From Marivita lacus (GTDB lineage: Bacteria > Pseudomonadota > Alphaproteobacteria > Rhodobacterales > Rhodobacteraceae): a stretch of 64,000 nucleotides of DNA. The notes under the pieces are model-generated. The model saw nothing but the letters and a program-made list of their open reading frames with translations. It did not search any database and was not told the DNA's origin. The position numbers and the translations under genes are program-made. The stretch covers positions 120,264 through 184,263 of the forward strand of contig NZ_BMFC01000009.1 in NCBI RefSeq assembly GCF_014637725.1, in the 5' to 3' direction. Positions 42,980-51,237 of this stretch are shown here, piece after piece (the stretch's first letter is position 1; each line of letters begins with the position of its first letter).

Positions 42980-43755
42980 CCGGAGCCAATGACGTCGCCG
43001 ACTGGTGGCGCACCCGGATCATCGACATGGAACCGGGCCGCATTCACCTGCGCGGGCACCCTGTGCAGGATCTGATCGGCAATACGGGGTTCGCCCGGAT
43101 GATCTGGCTGATGGTGGTGGGCGAAGACATTTCTGGCCCGCGCGCCGATCTGTTCGAAGCGGCCTTGGTCTCGGCGGTCGATCATGGCCCGCAGGCCCCC
43201 TCCATCGCTGCCGCGCGGATGGCGTCGACCTGCGGCATCGGCTTGCAATCGGCGATGGCCACGGGCCTGAACATGCTGGGCGACGTGCATGGCGGCGCGG
43301 GCGAACAGGCGGTCACGCTCTACCGTCAGATCGAACAGGCCGGACCGGACGGTTTGGTTCCGTGTCTGGATGCGTGGCGCGAAAAGCACGGTCGCTTCGT
43401 TCCCGGCTTTGGACACAGGTTTCACAAACCGGTCGATCCGCGTGCCCCGCGACTGCTTGGCCTCGTTGACGAAGCCGCAAAGACAGGTGCTGTGTCCGGA
43501 GCCTATGCCACGATAGGCCGCACCATAGAGGCCCGGCTGGCCGAAGAGCGTGGCAAGCCGGTTCCGATGAACATCGACGGTGCGACCGCCGTGATCTTCG
43601 CCGAACTGGGCTGTCCGCCCCCCTTGGCGCGCGGGTTTTTCGGCTTGTCGCGCTCTGTCGGTATCCTCGCCCATGCGTGGGAGCAGACGGAACAGGGTGG
43701 TCGGAACAAAGGCCCGACCCCGCCGTCCTACCGATGGACCTATGAGGGCAACTGA
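42976..43755 (+). CDS. Citryl-CoA lyase-like protein (citrate-synthase fold)
   Basis: A 259-residue protein with a TTG start overlapping the upstream stop. It keeps the citrate-synthase active-site segments: DVHGGAGEQA (His), PGFGHRFHK (His) and MNIDGATAVIF (Asp). It is much shorter than citrate synthase (about 430), which fits stand-alone citryl-CoA lyases and related C-C lyases. Next to a CoA-transferase and a tricarboxylate permease it would cleave the acyl-CoA to acetyl-CoA and oxaloacetate or a similar oxo acid. Other substrates such as citramalyl- or malyl-type acids are not excluded. Confidence 0.75.
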   Translation: MTGANDVADWWRTRIIDMEPGRIHLRGHPVQDLIGNTGFARMIWLMVVGEDISGPRADLFEAALVSAVDHGPQAPSIAAARMASTCGIGLQSAMATGLNMLGDVHGGAGEQAVTLYRQIEQAGPDGLVPCLDAWREKHGRFVPGFGHRFHKPVDPRAPRLLGLVDEAAKTGAVSGAYATIGRTIEARLAEERGKPVPMNIDGATAVIFAELGCPPPLARGFFGLSRSVGILAHAWEQTEQGGRNKGPTPPSYRWTYEGN

Positions 43756-44776
43756 CTTGACGCTGCCGCCTGTTCTGCCGACCCTTCTGATCGCCGCAGC
43801 GGGTGCGCTTCTGTTTCATCTCATCGGGTTTCCCGCCGCTGCGGTCACGGGACCAGCCACAGCTGTTGCAGCTGCAACCCTGATGGGTCTGCGCACCGAG
43901 ATCCCCCCACGCCTCTGCGACATCATTTTTCTGATCATTGGCGCGCAGATCGGCAGCACGGTCACACCTGACGTGATCGCCGCAGCACTGAGCTGGCCGG
44001 TGTCGCTGCTGATTTTGACGCTGACGCTGATCGCCATCATGCTGATTGTCCCGATCAGCCTGCGGGTGCTTTTCGGCCACAGTCGGGTCACAGCATTTCT
44101 GTCGGCTGCCCCCGGTCACCTGACCTTTGTGCTGGGTCTTTCCGCAGATTTGCGGGCAGATGTGCCACAGGTCGTGCTGATCCAGACGGTGCGGGTGTTC
44201 CTGCTGACGCTTCTGGTACCGGTGCTGATTTCGTTCTGGGGTGTCACCGGAACGGCGACCTTTGCGGATCACGGCACCAGTTCAGCCTTTGATCTGGGTC
44301 TGGTGCTGCTGCTGGCGCTGGCGGCGGGGCTGGGCCTGAAACGGTTGACCGTTCCCGCTCCCTTGCTGATCGGGGCGATGGCGGTTTCGGCGCTGACCCA
44401 CGGAAGCGGTTTCGTGACAGGGATCGCCCCAGCCTGGCTGACCATCGCGTCCTTTGTCTGCATGGGTGCCTTGATCGGCACACGGTTCAGCGGGATTGAC
44501 CGGTCCTTGCTAAAGAACGCGTTTCTTGCCGGATTGCTGAGCACGCTGGCAGGCTGTGTGATTGCGGCTGCAGGGGCGTATCTTGCGGCCAAGTTGATCG
44601 GAATGCCGCCTGCCGCGCTGTTCCTGGCCTTCGCTCCGGGTGGGGTCGAGGTGATGGCCGCGCTTGCCATCGAAACCGGGTTGGAACCGGCTCTGGTGGC
44701 GGCGCATCACGTCTTTCGACTGGTCATTCTGGGGGCTTTGTTGCCCCTGTTCGCAATCCGGTATCGACACGGCTGA
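43742..44776 (+). CDS. AbrB-family (ammonia monooxygenase-type) membrane protein
   Basis: A 344-residue membrane protein with about ten predicted helices. Two repeats carry the family signature: FLSAAPGHLTFVLGLSADL, then VVLIQTVRVFLL; and LAFAPGGVEVMAALAIETGL, then VAAHHVFRLVIL. The start overlaps the lyase stop by 14 bases. AbrB proteins are putative transporters of unknown substrate; in this operon it might export a product or import a related acid. The last gene of the tct operon. Confidence 0.8.
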   Translation: MRATDLTLPPVLPTLLIAAAGALLFHLIGFPAAAVTGPATAVAAATLMGLRTEIPPRLCDIIFLIIGAQIGSTVTPDVIAAALSWPVSLLILTLTLIAIMLIVPISLRVLFGHSRVTAFLSAAPGHLTFVLGLSADLRADVPQVVLIQTVRVFLLTLLVPVLISFWGVTGTATFADHGTSSAFDLGLVLLLALAAGLGLKRLTVPAPLLIGAMAVSALTHGSGFVTGIAPAWLTIASFVCMGALIGTRFSGIDRSLLKNAFLAGLLSTLAGCVIAAAGAYLAAKLIGMPPAALFLAFAPGGVEVMAALAIETGLEPALVAAHHVFRLVILGALLPLFAIRYRHG

Positions 44777-44894
44777 CGAACAGCGGCTGACAACGTGATA
44801 CGGACGCAGGTGTTGGCGGGAGCAAAGTCAAATAATCTGCTCCCGGGGATCGCCGTCAGCAAAACTGCGATCTGAAGGCGGACCTCGGCCCTGA

Positions 44895-45572
44895 TCAGAT
44901 CGCGGATTGCTTGCGCAGCCGGTTGAAGCTCATCGAGATATGCGCGCGCTGGATCTGCGCGACAGCCATCAGATCGCCCGACTCCAGCGCAATCCGGATC
45001 GCCTGAAGTTCGTGCAGGAAAATCCCGTACTCCTCCTGCAAATCCAGTTCCGCCTTGATCGCCTTGACCAGCCAGAGCCGCTTGGTCTGATAGTACAGGC
45101 GTTCCAGAACCCGCCGCAGCGGTTCGTTCGCCGTCAGGTGCAAAAGCGCCTGAAACACGTCCATATCGAGTTCGGTAAAGCTGCGGGGCGTGCCAGACAC
45201 GATCATCTGTGCCGCGCGGGTAATAAGTCGCTGCAACTCCATCAGGAACACAGTGTCCGGTGTCACCGGATCAAGCTGCCCGGTCAGCCCGGTCAATTCG
45301 ACGCGCAGCCTGTAGGCCTGTTCCAGTTCGGTGATGTCGGCATCGGTCACAAACGTTCCGACACCGTGAACCGATTGTACAAGCCCTTCCTCCTCAAGCC
45401 GCGCAAGAACACGGCGCATCGGCGTGCGGCTTGTGCCGAATTCACCGGCCAAGGCGATCTCGGACAATTGCGCCCTCGGTGGATAATCCAGCAGGCAGAT
45501 CCGTTGCCGAAGTTCGGCATAGACAGCCGCGTGACGATCCTTGACCGTCAGGCCCGAGTCGGCATCAGCCAT
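44895..45572 (-). CDS. GntR-family (FadR/FCD-type) regulator
   Basis: A 225-residue regulator: an N-terminal winged helix (VYAELRQRICLLDYPPRAQL, then LAGEFGTSRTPMRRVLARLE, LVQSVHGVGTFV) and a helical C-terminal effector domain with FTELDMDVFQALLHLTANEP. The chosen ATG gives a standard length; sequence further upstream belongs to the overlapping M20 gene. It is the last gene of the M24-M20-GntR run and probably controls it and the divergent aminotransferase through GATGTRCACAAC sites. Confidence 0.8.
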   Translation of the reverse strand: MADADSGLTVKDRHAAVYAELRQRICLLDYPPRAQLSEIALAGEFGTSRTPMRRVLARLEEEGLVQSVHGVGTFVTDADITELEQAYRLRVELTGLTGQLDPVTPDTVFLMELQRLITRAAQMIVSGTPRSFTELDMDVFQALLHLTANEPLRRVLERLYYQTKRLWLVKAIKAELDLQEEYGIFLHELQAIRIALESGDLMAVAQIQRAHISMSFNRLRKQSAI

Positions 45573-46725
45573 CCAGCCTTTCCCCAAGCCGTTCGAGCAT
45601 GCCCAGACATTGCGCCAACTGGTCGATCGCGATGAACTCGTCGGCCTTGTGCGCCTGTTCGATCGACCCGGGACCACAGACCACGACATCCATGCCCAGC
45701 GCCTGAAACAACCCGGCCTCGGTTCCAAAGGCCACCACGTCGCTTTTGTTGGCTCCGGTCAGTTCCGACACGATCCGGCGGGCTTCGTTTTCATCCGTCG
45801 GGATCAGGCCCACCACTTCACCAATCACTTCGGTGGTGATGAAGGCACCGGGATGAACCGCGCGCATCCGTGGCAGAAGCTCTGTCTCGCAATAATGGTG
45901 CAGGCTGTCCTTGACGAATTGCACATCGCCCGGCTGAACCGGGCGCATTTCCCAATCGACCTGAGCGGATGGCGCAATGACATTGTGCGCCACACCGCCC
46001 ACCAAAGCGCCGACATTCACACTCGTCCATGGCGGATCGAAAGGCGAATTACCCGGCGCACGGGCGCGCAAGGCGTCCTTGAGACCCAGGAGGTGAGTCA
46101 CATAACGCACCGCGTATTCGACCGCGTTGACCCCGTGATCCGGCAATGACCCATGTCCCGCCAGTCCATTGAACCGCGTGGTGTATTCGTTGCAGCCCTT
46201 GTGACCGTCGATGATACGCATCTCCGTCGGCTCGCCGATGATGGCCACACCCGGAGTCAAACCGCGTTCCGACAGGGTGTCGGCCAGGTTGCGCGCGCCC
46301 AGACATCCAACCTCTTCGTCATAGGTGAAGGCGAAATGAAGCGGCCTGTCACGCACCCGCTCTGCAAGATGCGGGGCCATCGCCAGAGTCGCGGCGATAA
46401 ACCCCTTCATGTCGCAGGTTCCGCGACCGTAAAGGCACCCTTCTGCGGCCTCCATACGGAACGGATCGCGGGTCCAGGCCTGATCGGCCACGGGCACCAC
46501 ATCGCTGTGACCCGACAACAGGATACCACCATTGCGGTCCGGCCCCAGCGTGGCGAACAGGTTGGCCTTGGTCCCGCAGGGCGAGGACATCACCTCGCAG
46601 CGCGCGCCCACGTCTTCCAAAAGCCCCGCCATGTGCAGGATCATGTCGAAATTGCTGTCCGCCGAAATCGTCGGATAGCCGATCAGCTCTGCAAGGATCT
46701 CGGTTGTGCGCTGCAGGTGATCCAC
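45565..46725 (-). CDS. M20-family deacylase (acetylornithine deacetylase-like)
   Basis: A 386-residue metallohydrolase. Metal and catalytic residues visible: LSGHSDVVPV (His, Asp), GRGTCDMKGF (Asp), TYDEEVGC (catalytic Glu-Glu), IGEPTEM, and QAHKADEF (His). These are the ArgE/DapE motifs. It is unlikely to serve arginine synthesis here, as neighbours are a creatinase-type hydrolase, a GntR regulator and an aminotransferase, which together look like a degradation route for an N-acylated or cyclic amino compound. It overlaps the GntR start by eight bases. Confidence 0.8.
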   Translation of the reverse strand: MDHLQRTTEILAELIGYPTISADSNFDMILHMAGLLEDVGARCEVMSSPCGTKANLFATLGPDRNGGILLSGHSDVVPVADQAWTRDPFRMEAAEGCLYGRGTCDMKGFIAATLAMAPHLAERVRDRPLHFAFTYDEEVGCLGARNLADTLSERGLTPGVAIIGEPTEMRIIDGHKGCNEYTTRFNGLAGHGSLPDHGVNAVEYAVRYVTHLLGLKDALRARAPGNSPFDPPWTSVNVGALVGGVAHNVIAPSAQVDWEMRPVQPGDVQFVKDSLHHYCETELLPRMRAVHPGAFITTEVIGEVVGLIPTDENEARRIVSELTGANKSDVVAFGTEAGLFQALGMDVVVCGPGSIEQAHKADEFIAIDQLAQCLGMLERLGERLDG

Positions 46726-46729
46726 GGCT

Positions 46730-47914
46730 CTAATCCTTGACGAACAGCTTGCGCTCGATGTTGCACAGCGCCTCTGCCGGACCGTTTTCGGTGATCAGGA
46801 TGGTTTCTGTCGTCTCAAGCCCCCAGGTGTCCATCCAGAGCGCGGGCATGAAGTGAAAGACCATCCCCGGTTGCAGGATCGTCTCGTCCTCGACCCGCAG
46901 CGATGCCGTCCGTTCGCCCCAGTCCGGAGGATAGCTGAGCCCGACCGGATAGCCGCAGCGCCCTTCGCGGTAAATGCCATGGCTTTGCAACACATCGAAC
47001 AGCACCTGTGCAATATCGCTGGTCCGGTTGCCCGCCCGCGCGATATCAAGCGCGGCTTCGATCCCTTCAAGCTGCGCGGCTTCGGCATCGAGCATCTCTT
47101 TCGGCGGCGTGCCCAGAAACACCGTTCGGCACAGCGGCGCATGATACCGACGATAACAGCCCGAGAGTTCGAAGAACGTCGCCTCGCCGTGGCGCATCGG
47201 ATCACCGTTCCAAGTCAGGTGGGCTGCGGTCGCATCCAGACCGGACGGGGTCAGCGGCACGATGGCGGGATAATCCCCCCAGATATCGTCCACCCCGGTG
47301 ATCCCGGCATGCATGATATCGGCGACCACGTCATTCTTGCGCACACCCGGCGCGGCACGGTCGATGGCTGTCTCGATCACCCGTTCCGAAATCCGCGCCG
47401 CCTTGCGGATGAACGCGATCTCTTCATGTGACTTGATCAGCCGCTGCCAGTTGACGAGCGCCGTGGCATCGGCGAACCGCGCCTCGGGCATTTCGGTCAC
47501 CAGCACCTCATGCGCCTTGGCCGAATAATAGTAGTTTTCCATCTCGACGCCGATGGTCGCCGCGCCAAGGCCCATGTCTCGCAGACGCAGGGCGAGCTCT
47601 TGCATCGGGTGCCGCAGAGTGGACTGCACATAACTGTCGGCATAGCCGAAGATGTTGTCGGCCGACATCCAGCAGGTGCGCAGTGCCCCCATCGAATCCA
47701 TGAAGCGGCCCCACCAGATCGGTTCACCGTCCAGCCTCAGAAGCACTCCTTGGTGCACGTAAAAGGACCAGCCGTCATATCCGGTCAGCCACGCCTGGTT
47801 CGACGGGTCCGTGACAAAAAGGGCATCCAGTCCCGCCACGTCCATGGCAGAGCGCGTCAGCGCGATCCGTCGATCATATTCAAAGCGGCTAAACGGGGCT
47901 TTTCCGTCGGGCAT
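46730..47914 (-). CDS. Creatinase/ectoine hydrolase-like M24 protein
   Basis: A 394-residue M24-fold protein; the ATG has GAGGA upstream. N-terminal creatinase domain: VTDPSNQAWLTGYDGWSFYV and VHQGVLLRL, which match ectoine hydrolase (DoeA/EutD) proteins in my memory. In the pita-bread half the usual metal ligands of aminopeptidase P are missing (the region reads FFELSGCYRRYHAPLCRT), as in metal-free creatinases. The neighbour is an M20 deacylase rather than the AstE-like DoeB, so ectoine breakdown is only one possibility. Confidence 0.7.
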   Translation of the reverse strand: MPDGKAPFSRFEYDRRIALTRSAMDVAGLDALFVTDPSNQAWLTGYDGWSFYVHQGVLLRLDGEPIWWGRFMDSMGALRTCWMSADNIFGYADSYVQSTLRHPMQELALRLRDMGLGAATIGVEMENYYYSAKAHEVLVTEMPEARFADATALVNWQRLIKSHEEIAFIRKAARISERVIETAIDRAAPGVRKNDVVADIMHAGITGVDDIWGDYPAIVPLTPSGLDATAAHLTWNGDPMRHGEATFFELSGCYRRYHAPLCRTVFLGTPPKEMLDAEAAQLEGIEAALDIARAGNRTSDIAQVLFDVLQSHGIYREGRCGYPVGLSYPPDWGERTASLRVEDETILQPGMVFHFMPALWMDTWGLETTETILITENGPAEALCNIERKLFVKD

Positions 47915-47943
47915 GGTTGGTCCTCGGCACAAATTCACGTAAG

Positions 47944-48039
47944 GATGTACACAACTCGGTAATCAGATTGCCGAAGGATGCACAGAATCGGGGTTACTTT
48001 TCTTGACATGATCAGGAATCCCCGCCTGATGTGCACAAC
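47944..48039. promoter_or_regulatory. Repeated GATG(T)RCACA motifs in divergent promoter region
   Basis: GATGTACACAAC (47944-47955), GATGCACAG (47977-47985) and GATGTGCACAAC (48028-48039) share GATGnnCACA-like sequence within the 156-bp gap between the divergent M24 operon and the aminotransferase. A TTGACA hexamer lies at 48003-48008. The motif is similar in style to GntR/FadR operators, so the local GntR protein is the likely binder. Confidence 0.5.
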
Positions 48040-48070
48040 GATTTGTCACACGAAATGACTGGAAAACGAC

Positions 48071-49444
48071 ATGCTGCGGAATGACCAACTGGATCAGTGG
48101 GATCGAGACAACTTCTTCCACCCATCCACCCACCTTGCCCAACACGCGCGGGGTGAAAGCCCGAGCCGCGTGATCAAGACCGCGTCGGGTGTCCATATCG
48201 AGGACCGGGACGGCAATCGCCTGCTGGATGCCTTTGCGGGCCTCTATTGCGTGAATGTCGGCTACGGGCGCACCGAAATCGCCGACGCCATTGCAGCCCA
48301 GGCTCATGAACTGGCCTATTATCATTCCTATGTCGGGCACGGCACCGAGGCGTCGATTACGCTGTCCAAGATGATCCTCGACCGCGCGCCGTCGCATATG
48401 TCCAAGGTTTATTTCGGGCTGGGCGGTTCGGATGCAAACGAGACCAACGTCAAGCTGGTCTGGTATTTCAACAACATCCTTGGCCGCCCACAGAAGAAAA
48501 AGATCATATCGCGCTGGCGTGGCTATCACGGGTCAGGCATTGTCACAGGATCACTGACCGGGCTCGAGCTGTTTCACAAGAAGTTCGATCTGCCGGTCGA
48601 GCAGGTGATCCACACGACCGCCCCCTATTACTACCGCCGCGAAAACCTCGATCAGACCGAGGCGCAGTTCGTGGACCAGTGCGTCGCCGATCTCGAAGCG
48701 CTGATCGACCGCGAAGGGGCCGACACCATTGCCGCCTTCATTGGTGAACCGATGCTGGGCACCGGAGGCATCGTGCCGCCACCCGCCGGGTATTGGGCGG
48801 CGATCCAGGAAGTGTTGCAAAAACACGACATCCTGCTGATCGCCGACGAGGTGGTCACGGGGTTCGGGCGGTTGGGCACCATGTTCGGGTCCGAACATTA
48901 CGGCATCACACCCGACATCATCACCATCGCCAAGGGTCTCACCTCGGCCTACGCGCCGCTGTCCGGGTCCATCGTGTCCGACAAGGTCTGGGCCGTGCTC
49001 GAACGTGGCACGGACGAGAACGGACCCATCGGCCATGGCTGGACCTATTCCGCGCACCCGATCGGGGCGGCAGCCGGTGTGGCCAATCTGCAACTTCTTG
49101 ATGACCTGAACCTGATTTCCAACGCGGGCGAGGTCGGTGCCTACCTCAACGGCGCACTGCGCGATGCGCTTGCCGATCACCCCCATGTCGGCGAAGTGCG
49201 CGGCGAGGGCATGATCTGCGCGGTGGAGTTCGTCAAGGACAAGGACAACCGCGTCTTCTTTGATCCCGCCGACAAGATCGGCGCGCAGATTTCCGGCAAG
49301 CTGCTCGAGCAGGACAAGATCATCGCCCGTGCCATGCCGCAGGGGGATATCCTTGGTTTTGCCCCGCCCTTCTGCCTGTCCCGCGCCGAAGCCGATCAGG
49401 TCGTCGAAGGCACGTTGCGTGCAGTCAAGACCGTGCTGGGATAA
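48071..49444 (+). CDS. Class III PLP aminotransferase
   Basis: A 457-residue omega-type aminotransferase. Visible family features: DGNRLLDAFAGLYCVNVGYG, FGLGGSDANETNVKLVW (PLP phosphate site), SRWRGYHGSG, LLIADEVVTGFGRLG (Asp binding pyridine N) and TIAKGLTSAYAPLSG with the Schiff-base Lys. It lies divergent from the M24/M20/GntR run and is likely co-regulated. It would transfer the amino group of an omega-amino acid or diamine to pyruvate or 2-oxoglutarate; the substrate cannot be read from sequence. A terminator follows. Confidence 0.85.
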   Translation: MLRNDQLDQWDRDNFFHPSTHLAQHARGESPSRVIKTASGVHIEDRDGNRLLDAFAGLYCVNVGYGRTEIADAIAAQAHELAYYHSYVGHGTEASITLSKMILDRAPSHMSKVYFGLGGSDANETNVKLVWYFNNILGRPQKKKIISRWRGYHGSGIVTGSLTGLELFHKKFDLPVEQVIHTTAPYYYRRENLDQTEAQFVDQCVADLEALIDREGADTIAAFIGEPMLGTGGIVPPPAGYWAAIQEVLQKHDILLIADEVVTGFGRLGTMFGSEHYGITPDIITIAKGLTSAYAPLSGSIVSDKVWAVLERGTDENGPIGHGWTYSAHPIGAAAGVANLQLLDDLNLISNAGEVGAYLNGALRDALADHPHVGEVRGEGMICAVEFVKDKDNRVFFDPADKIGAQISGKLLEQDKIIARAMPQGDILGFAPPFCLSRAEADQVVEGTLRAVKTVLG

Positions 49445-49459
49445 GCGCTGGAAGATCAG

Positions 49460-49490
49460 AACCGCCGGGAAATCATGCCCGGCGGTTTTT
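49460..49490 (+). terminator. Rho-independent terminator after the aminotransferase
   Basis: AACCGCCGGG and CCCGGCGGTT form a perfect ten-base stem with an eight-base loop, followed directly by a T-run. It ends transcription of the aminotransferase gene. Confidence 0.8.
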
Positions 49491-49530
49491 GCCGGTTCCT
49501 GACCCGTCACATCATGCTACATCGGCCGGC

Positions 49531-50412
49531 ATGACACATAGATCAGACTTCGTGATTGGCGTGGACGGCGGAGGCACCGGGTGTCGCGTGGTGGTGATCG
49601 GCACGGCGGATCGGAGCGTCGTCGCCACGGCAACCGGCGGTGCTGCCAACTACACGAGCGATCCGGATACAACTGTCAGACATATACTGGACACGCTGTC
49701 CGATGCAGCAGAGAGCGCAGGTCTTGATCTGGCGACGCTGTTCGACATGCCCACACATCTGGGCCTCGCCGGGATCGTGACTCCGGATGATGCAAAGTCG
49801 CTTGCCGCCCGTCTGCCTTTGACACGCTGCCGCGTCAGTGACGATCAGATCACGTCCACCATCGGCGCGCTTGGTGCGCGGGATGGCGCATTGATCGCTG
49901 TGGGCACGGGATCGTTTGTTGCAATCAAGCGCGGTGACACGATCCGCACCCTTGGCGGCTGGGGCTTGCAACTGGGGGATCAGGCGTCAGGCGCATGGCT
50001 CGGGCGCACCGCGTTGCAACGCTGTGCCCTTGTTGCAGACGGCCTTGCACCGACCTCACCGCTTGTTGCAAAGCTGCTTGCACGGTTCGGCGATGACGCT
50101 GGGCAGATGATTGCGTTTGCCCGCATCGCGTCCCCGGCAGAATACGCGCAGCTTGCTCCGCTCATCTTTGACGCTGCGTACAGTGATGATCCGAATGCCT
50201 GCGGCTTGGCTGCCGAAGGTGTGGCCTATCTGAACCTGTGCCTTGGAACCGCAGACCTTAAAGGCGACGATGTCCTCTGCATGAGCGGGGGGCTTGGTCG
50301 GCGCTATGCCCCATGGCTTGACGCGCGTTACCAGTCGCGGATTGCTGAGCCTGAAGGCACCGCACTTGACGGCGCGGTTCGTCTGGCTTGGCAGCTGGCG
50401 GAACGCATCTGA
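49531..50412 (+). CDS. BadF/BadG-type ATPase, N-acetylglucosamine kinase-like
   Basis: A 293-residue protein of the BcrAD/BadF ATPase fold. N-terminal phosphate-1 motif IGVDGGGTGCRVVV, a second motif AVGTGSFVAI, then GGWGLQLGDQASGAWLG, and a C-terminal MSGGLGRR adenosine motif. Stand-alone members with this pattern include N-acetylglucosamine kinases. The ATG at 49531 is preferred over an upstream in-frame ATG at 49489, which lies in the terminator. No sugar transport genes are adjacent. Substrate not proven. Confidence 0.75.
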   Translation: MTHRSDFVIGVDGGGTGCRVVVIGTADRSVVATATGGAANYTSDPDTTVRHILDTLSDAAESAGLDLATLFDMPTHLGLAGIVTPDDAKSLAARLPLTRCRVSDDQITSTIGALGARDGALIAVGTGSFVAIKRGDTIRTLGGWGLQLGDQASGAWLGRTALQRCALVADGLAPTSPLVAKLLARFGDDAGQMIAFARIASPAEYAQLAPLIFDAAYSDDPNACGLAAEGVAYLNLCLGTADLKGDDVLCMSGGLGRRYAPWLDARYQSRIAEPEGTALDGAVRLAWQLAERI

Positions 50413-50415
50413 ACG

Positions 50416-51234
50416 TCAGTTGCGGCCAGTCCCCGTCAGACGGTCGATCTGATGCCGCACCGAAGCAATGGCCTGCATGACAAAGGGCGTGCCACAGACC
50501 CAATCGACCGAGGTGTTCAGAACGGGAAAATCCGTCAGCGCGGGATGGGTCACAACCTCTTCGGACAGCGAGAACCCGGAAAACGGTTGCGATCCGATCA
50601 GCAGGTCGGGCTGGTTGAGGATCACCTGTTCCAGCGAGAGCGTGCCGTTGCCCTGAAAGCCAAGCTCAACCGACAGGTTGCGCGCGCCACCGGCCATCAG
50701 GATATCATGGCTGAGCGTGCCTGCGCCGAGGGAATAGCCGTTGGGCAGAAAGAACGCGGCAAGCGGCGCGTCTTGGCCGGGTTTGGGCAGGTTGGCCAAA
50801 TCCTGTTCCAATTCAGTGGCCAGTGCCTCGGCCCTCGCCTCTTGTTCCAGCACCTCGCCCATGAGCCGGATCTCCTGCGGAATGTCGCGCAAGGATCGCG
50901 TGATCGAAAACTGTGTCACCTCGATGCCTATCGACCGCAAAAGCGCAATCATCGACGGATCGCTATACGCTCCGGCAACCACGATATCCGGGTTCTGAAC
51001 CGCAATCACTTCGGCTTGGGTGTTGTTCTTGGCATACCGCCCCGCCTCTGCCGACATGACAGAGCTGCGCGGATCATCGGACAGCGCGCTGAGCGACACG
51101 ATCTGTTCGGGGTCAGCAAGCAGCATGACAAGCTGATCGGTGCAGACATTGACCGAGACCACACGCGGCAAGTCGGACGCGCTGGCCCCGACGGGGGCCA
51201 ACGCAAGGATCATCAGCGTCAGGAGACGCCACAT
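50416..51234 (-). CDS. btuF: Periplasmic cobalamin-binding protein, BtuF-like
   Basis: A 272-residue binding protein with a signal peptide (LLTLMILALAPVGASA). Helical-backbone binding-protein marks: VVSVNVCTDQLVMLLADPEQ, PDIVVAGAYSDPSMIALL, LDLL-like NQPDLLIGSQP and the C-terminal VDWVCGTPFVMQAI. It lies three bases after the stop of the TonB receptor btuB, so the same riboswitch controls it. BtuF binds cobalamin (or related corrinoids) for an ABC transporter; no BtuC/D gene is in the window. Confidence 0.85.
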   Translation of the reverse strand: MWRLLTLMILALAPVGASASDLPRVVSVNVCTDQLVMLLADPEQIVSLSALSDDPRSSVMSAEAGRYAKNNTQAEVIAVQNPDIVVAGAYSDPSMIALLRSIGIEVTQFSITRSLRDIPQEIRLMGEVLEQEARAEALATELEQDLANLPKPGQDAPLAAFFLPNGYSLGAGTLSHDILMAGGARNLSVELGFQGNGTLSLEQVILNQPDLLIGSQPFSGFSLSEEVVTHPALTDFPVLNTSVDWVCGTPFVMQAIASVRHQIDRLTGTGRN

Positions 51235-51237
51235 CGT

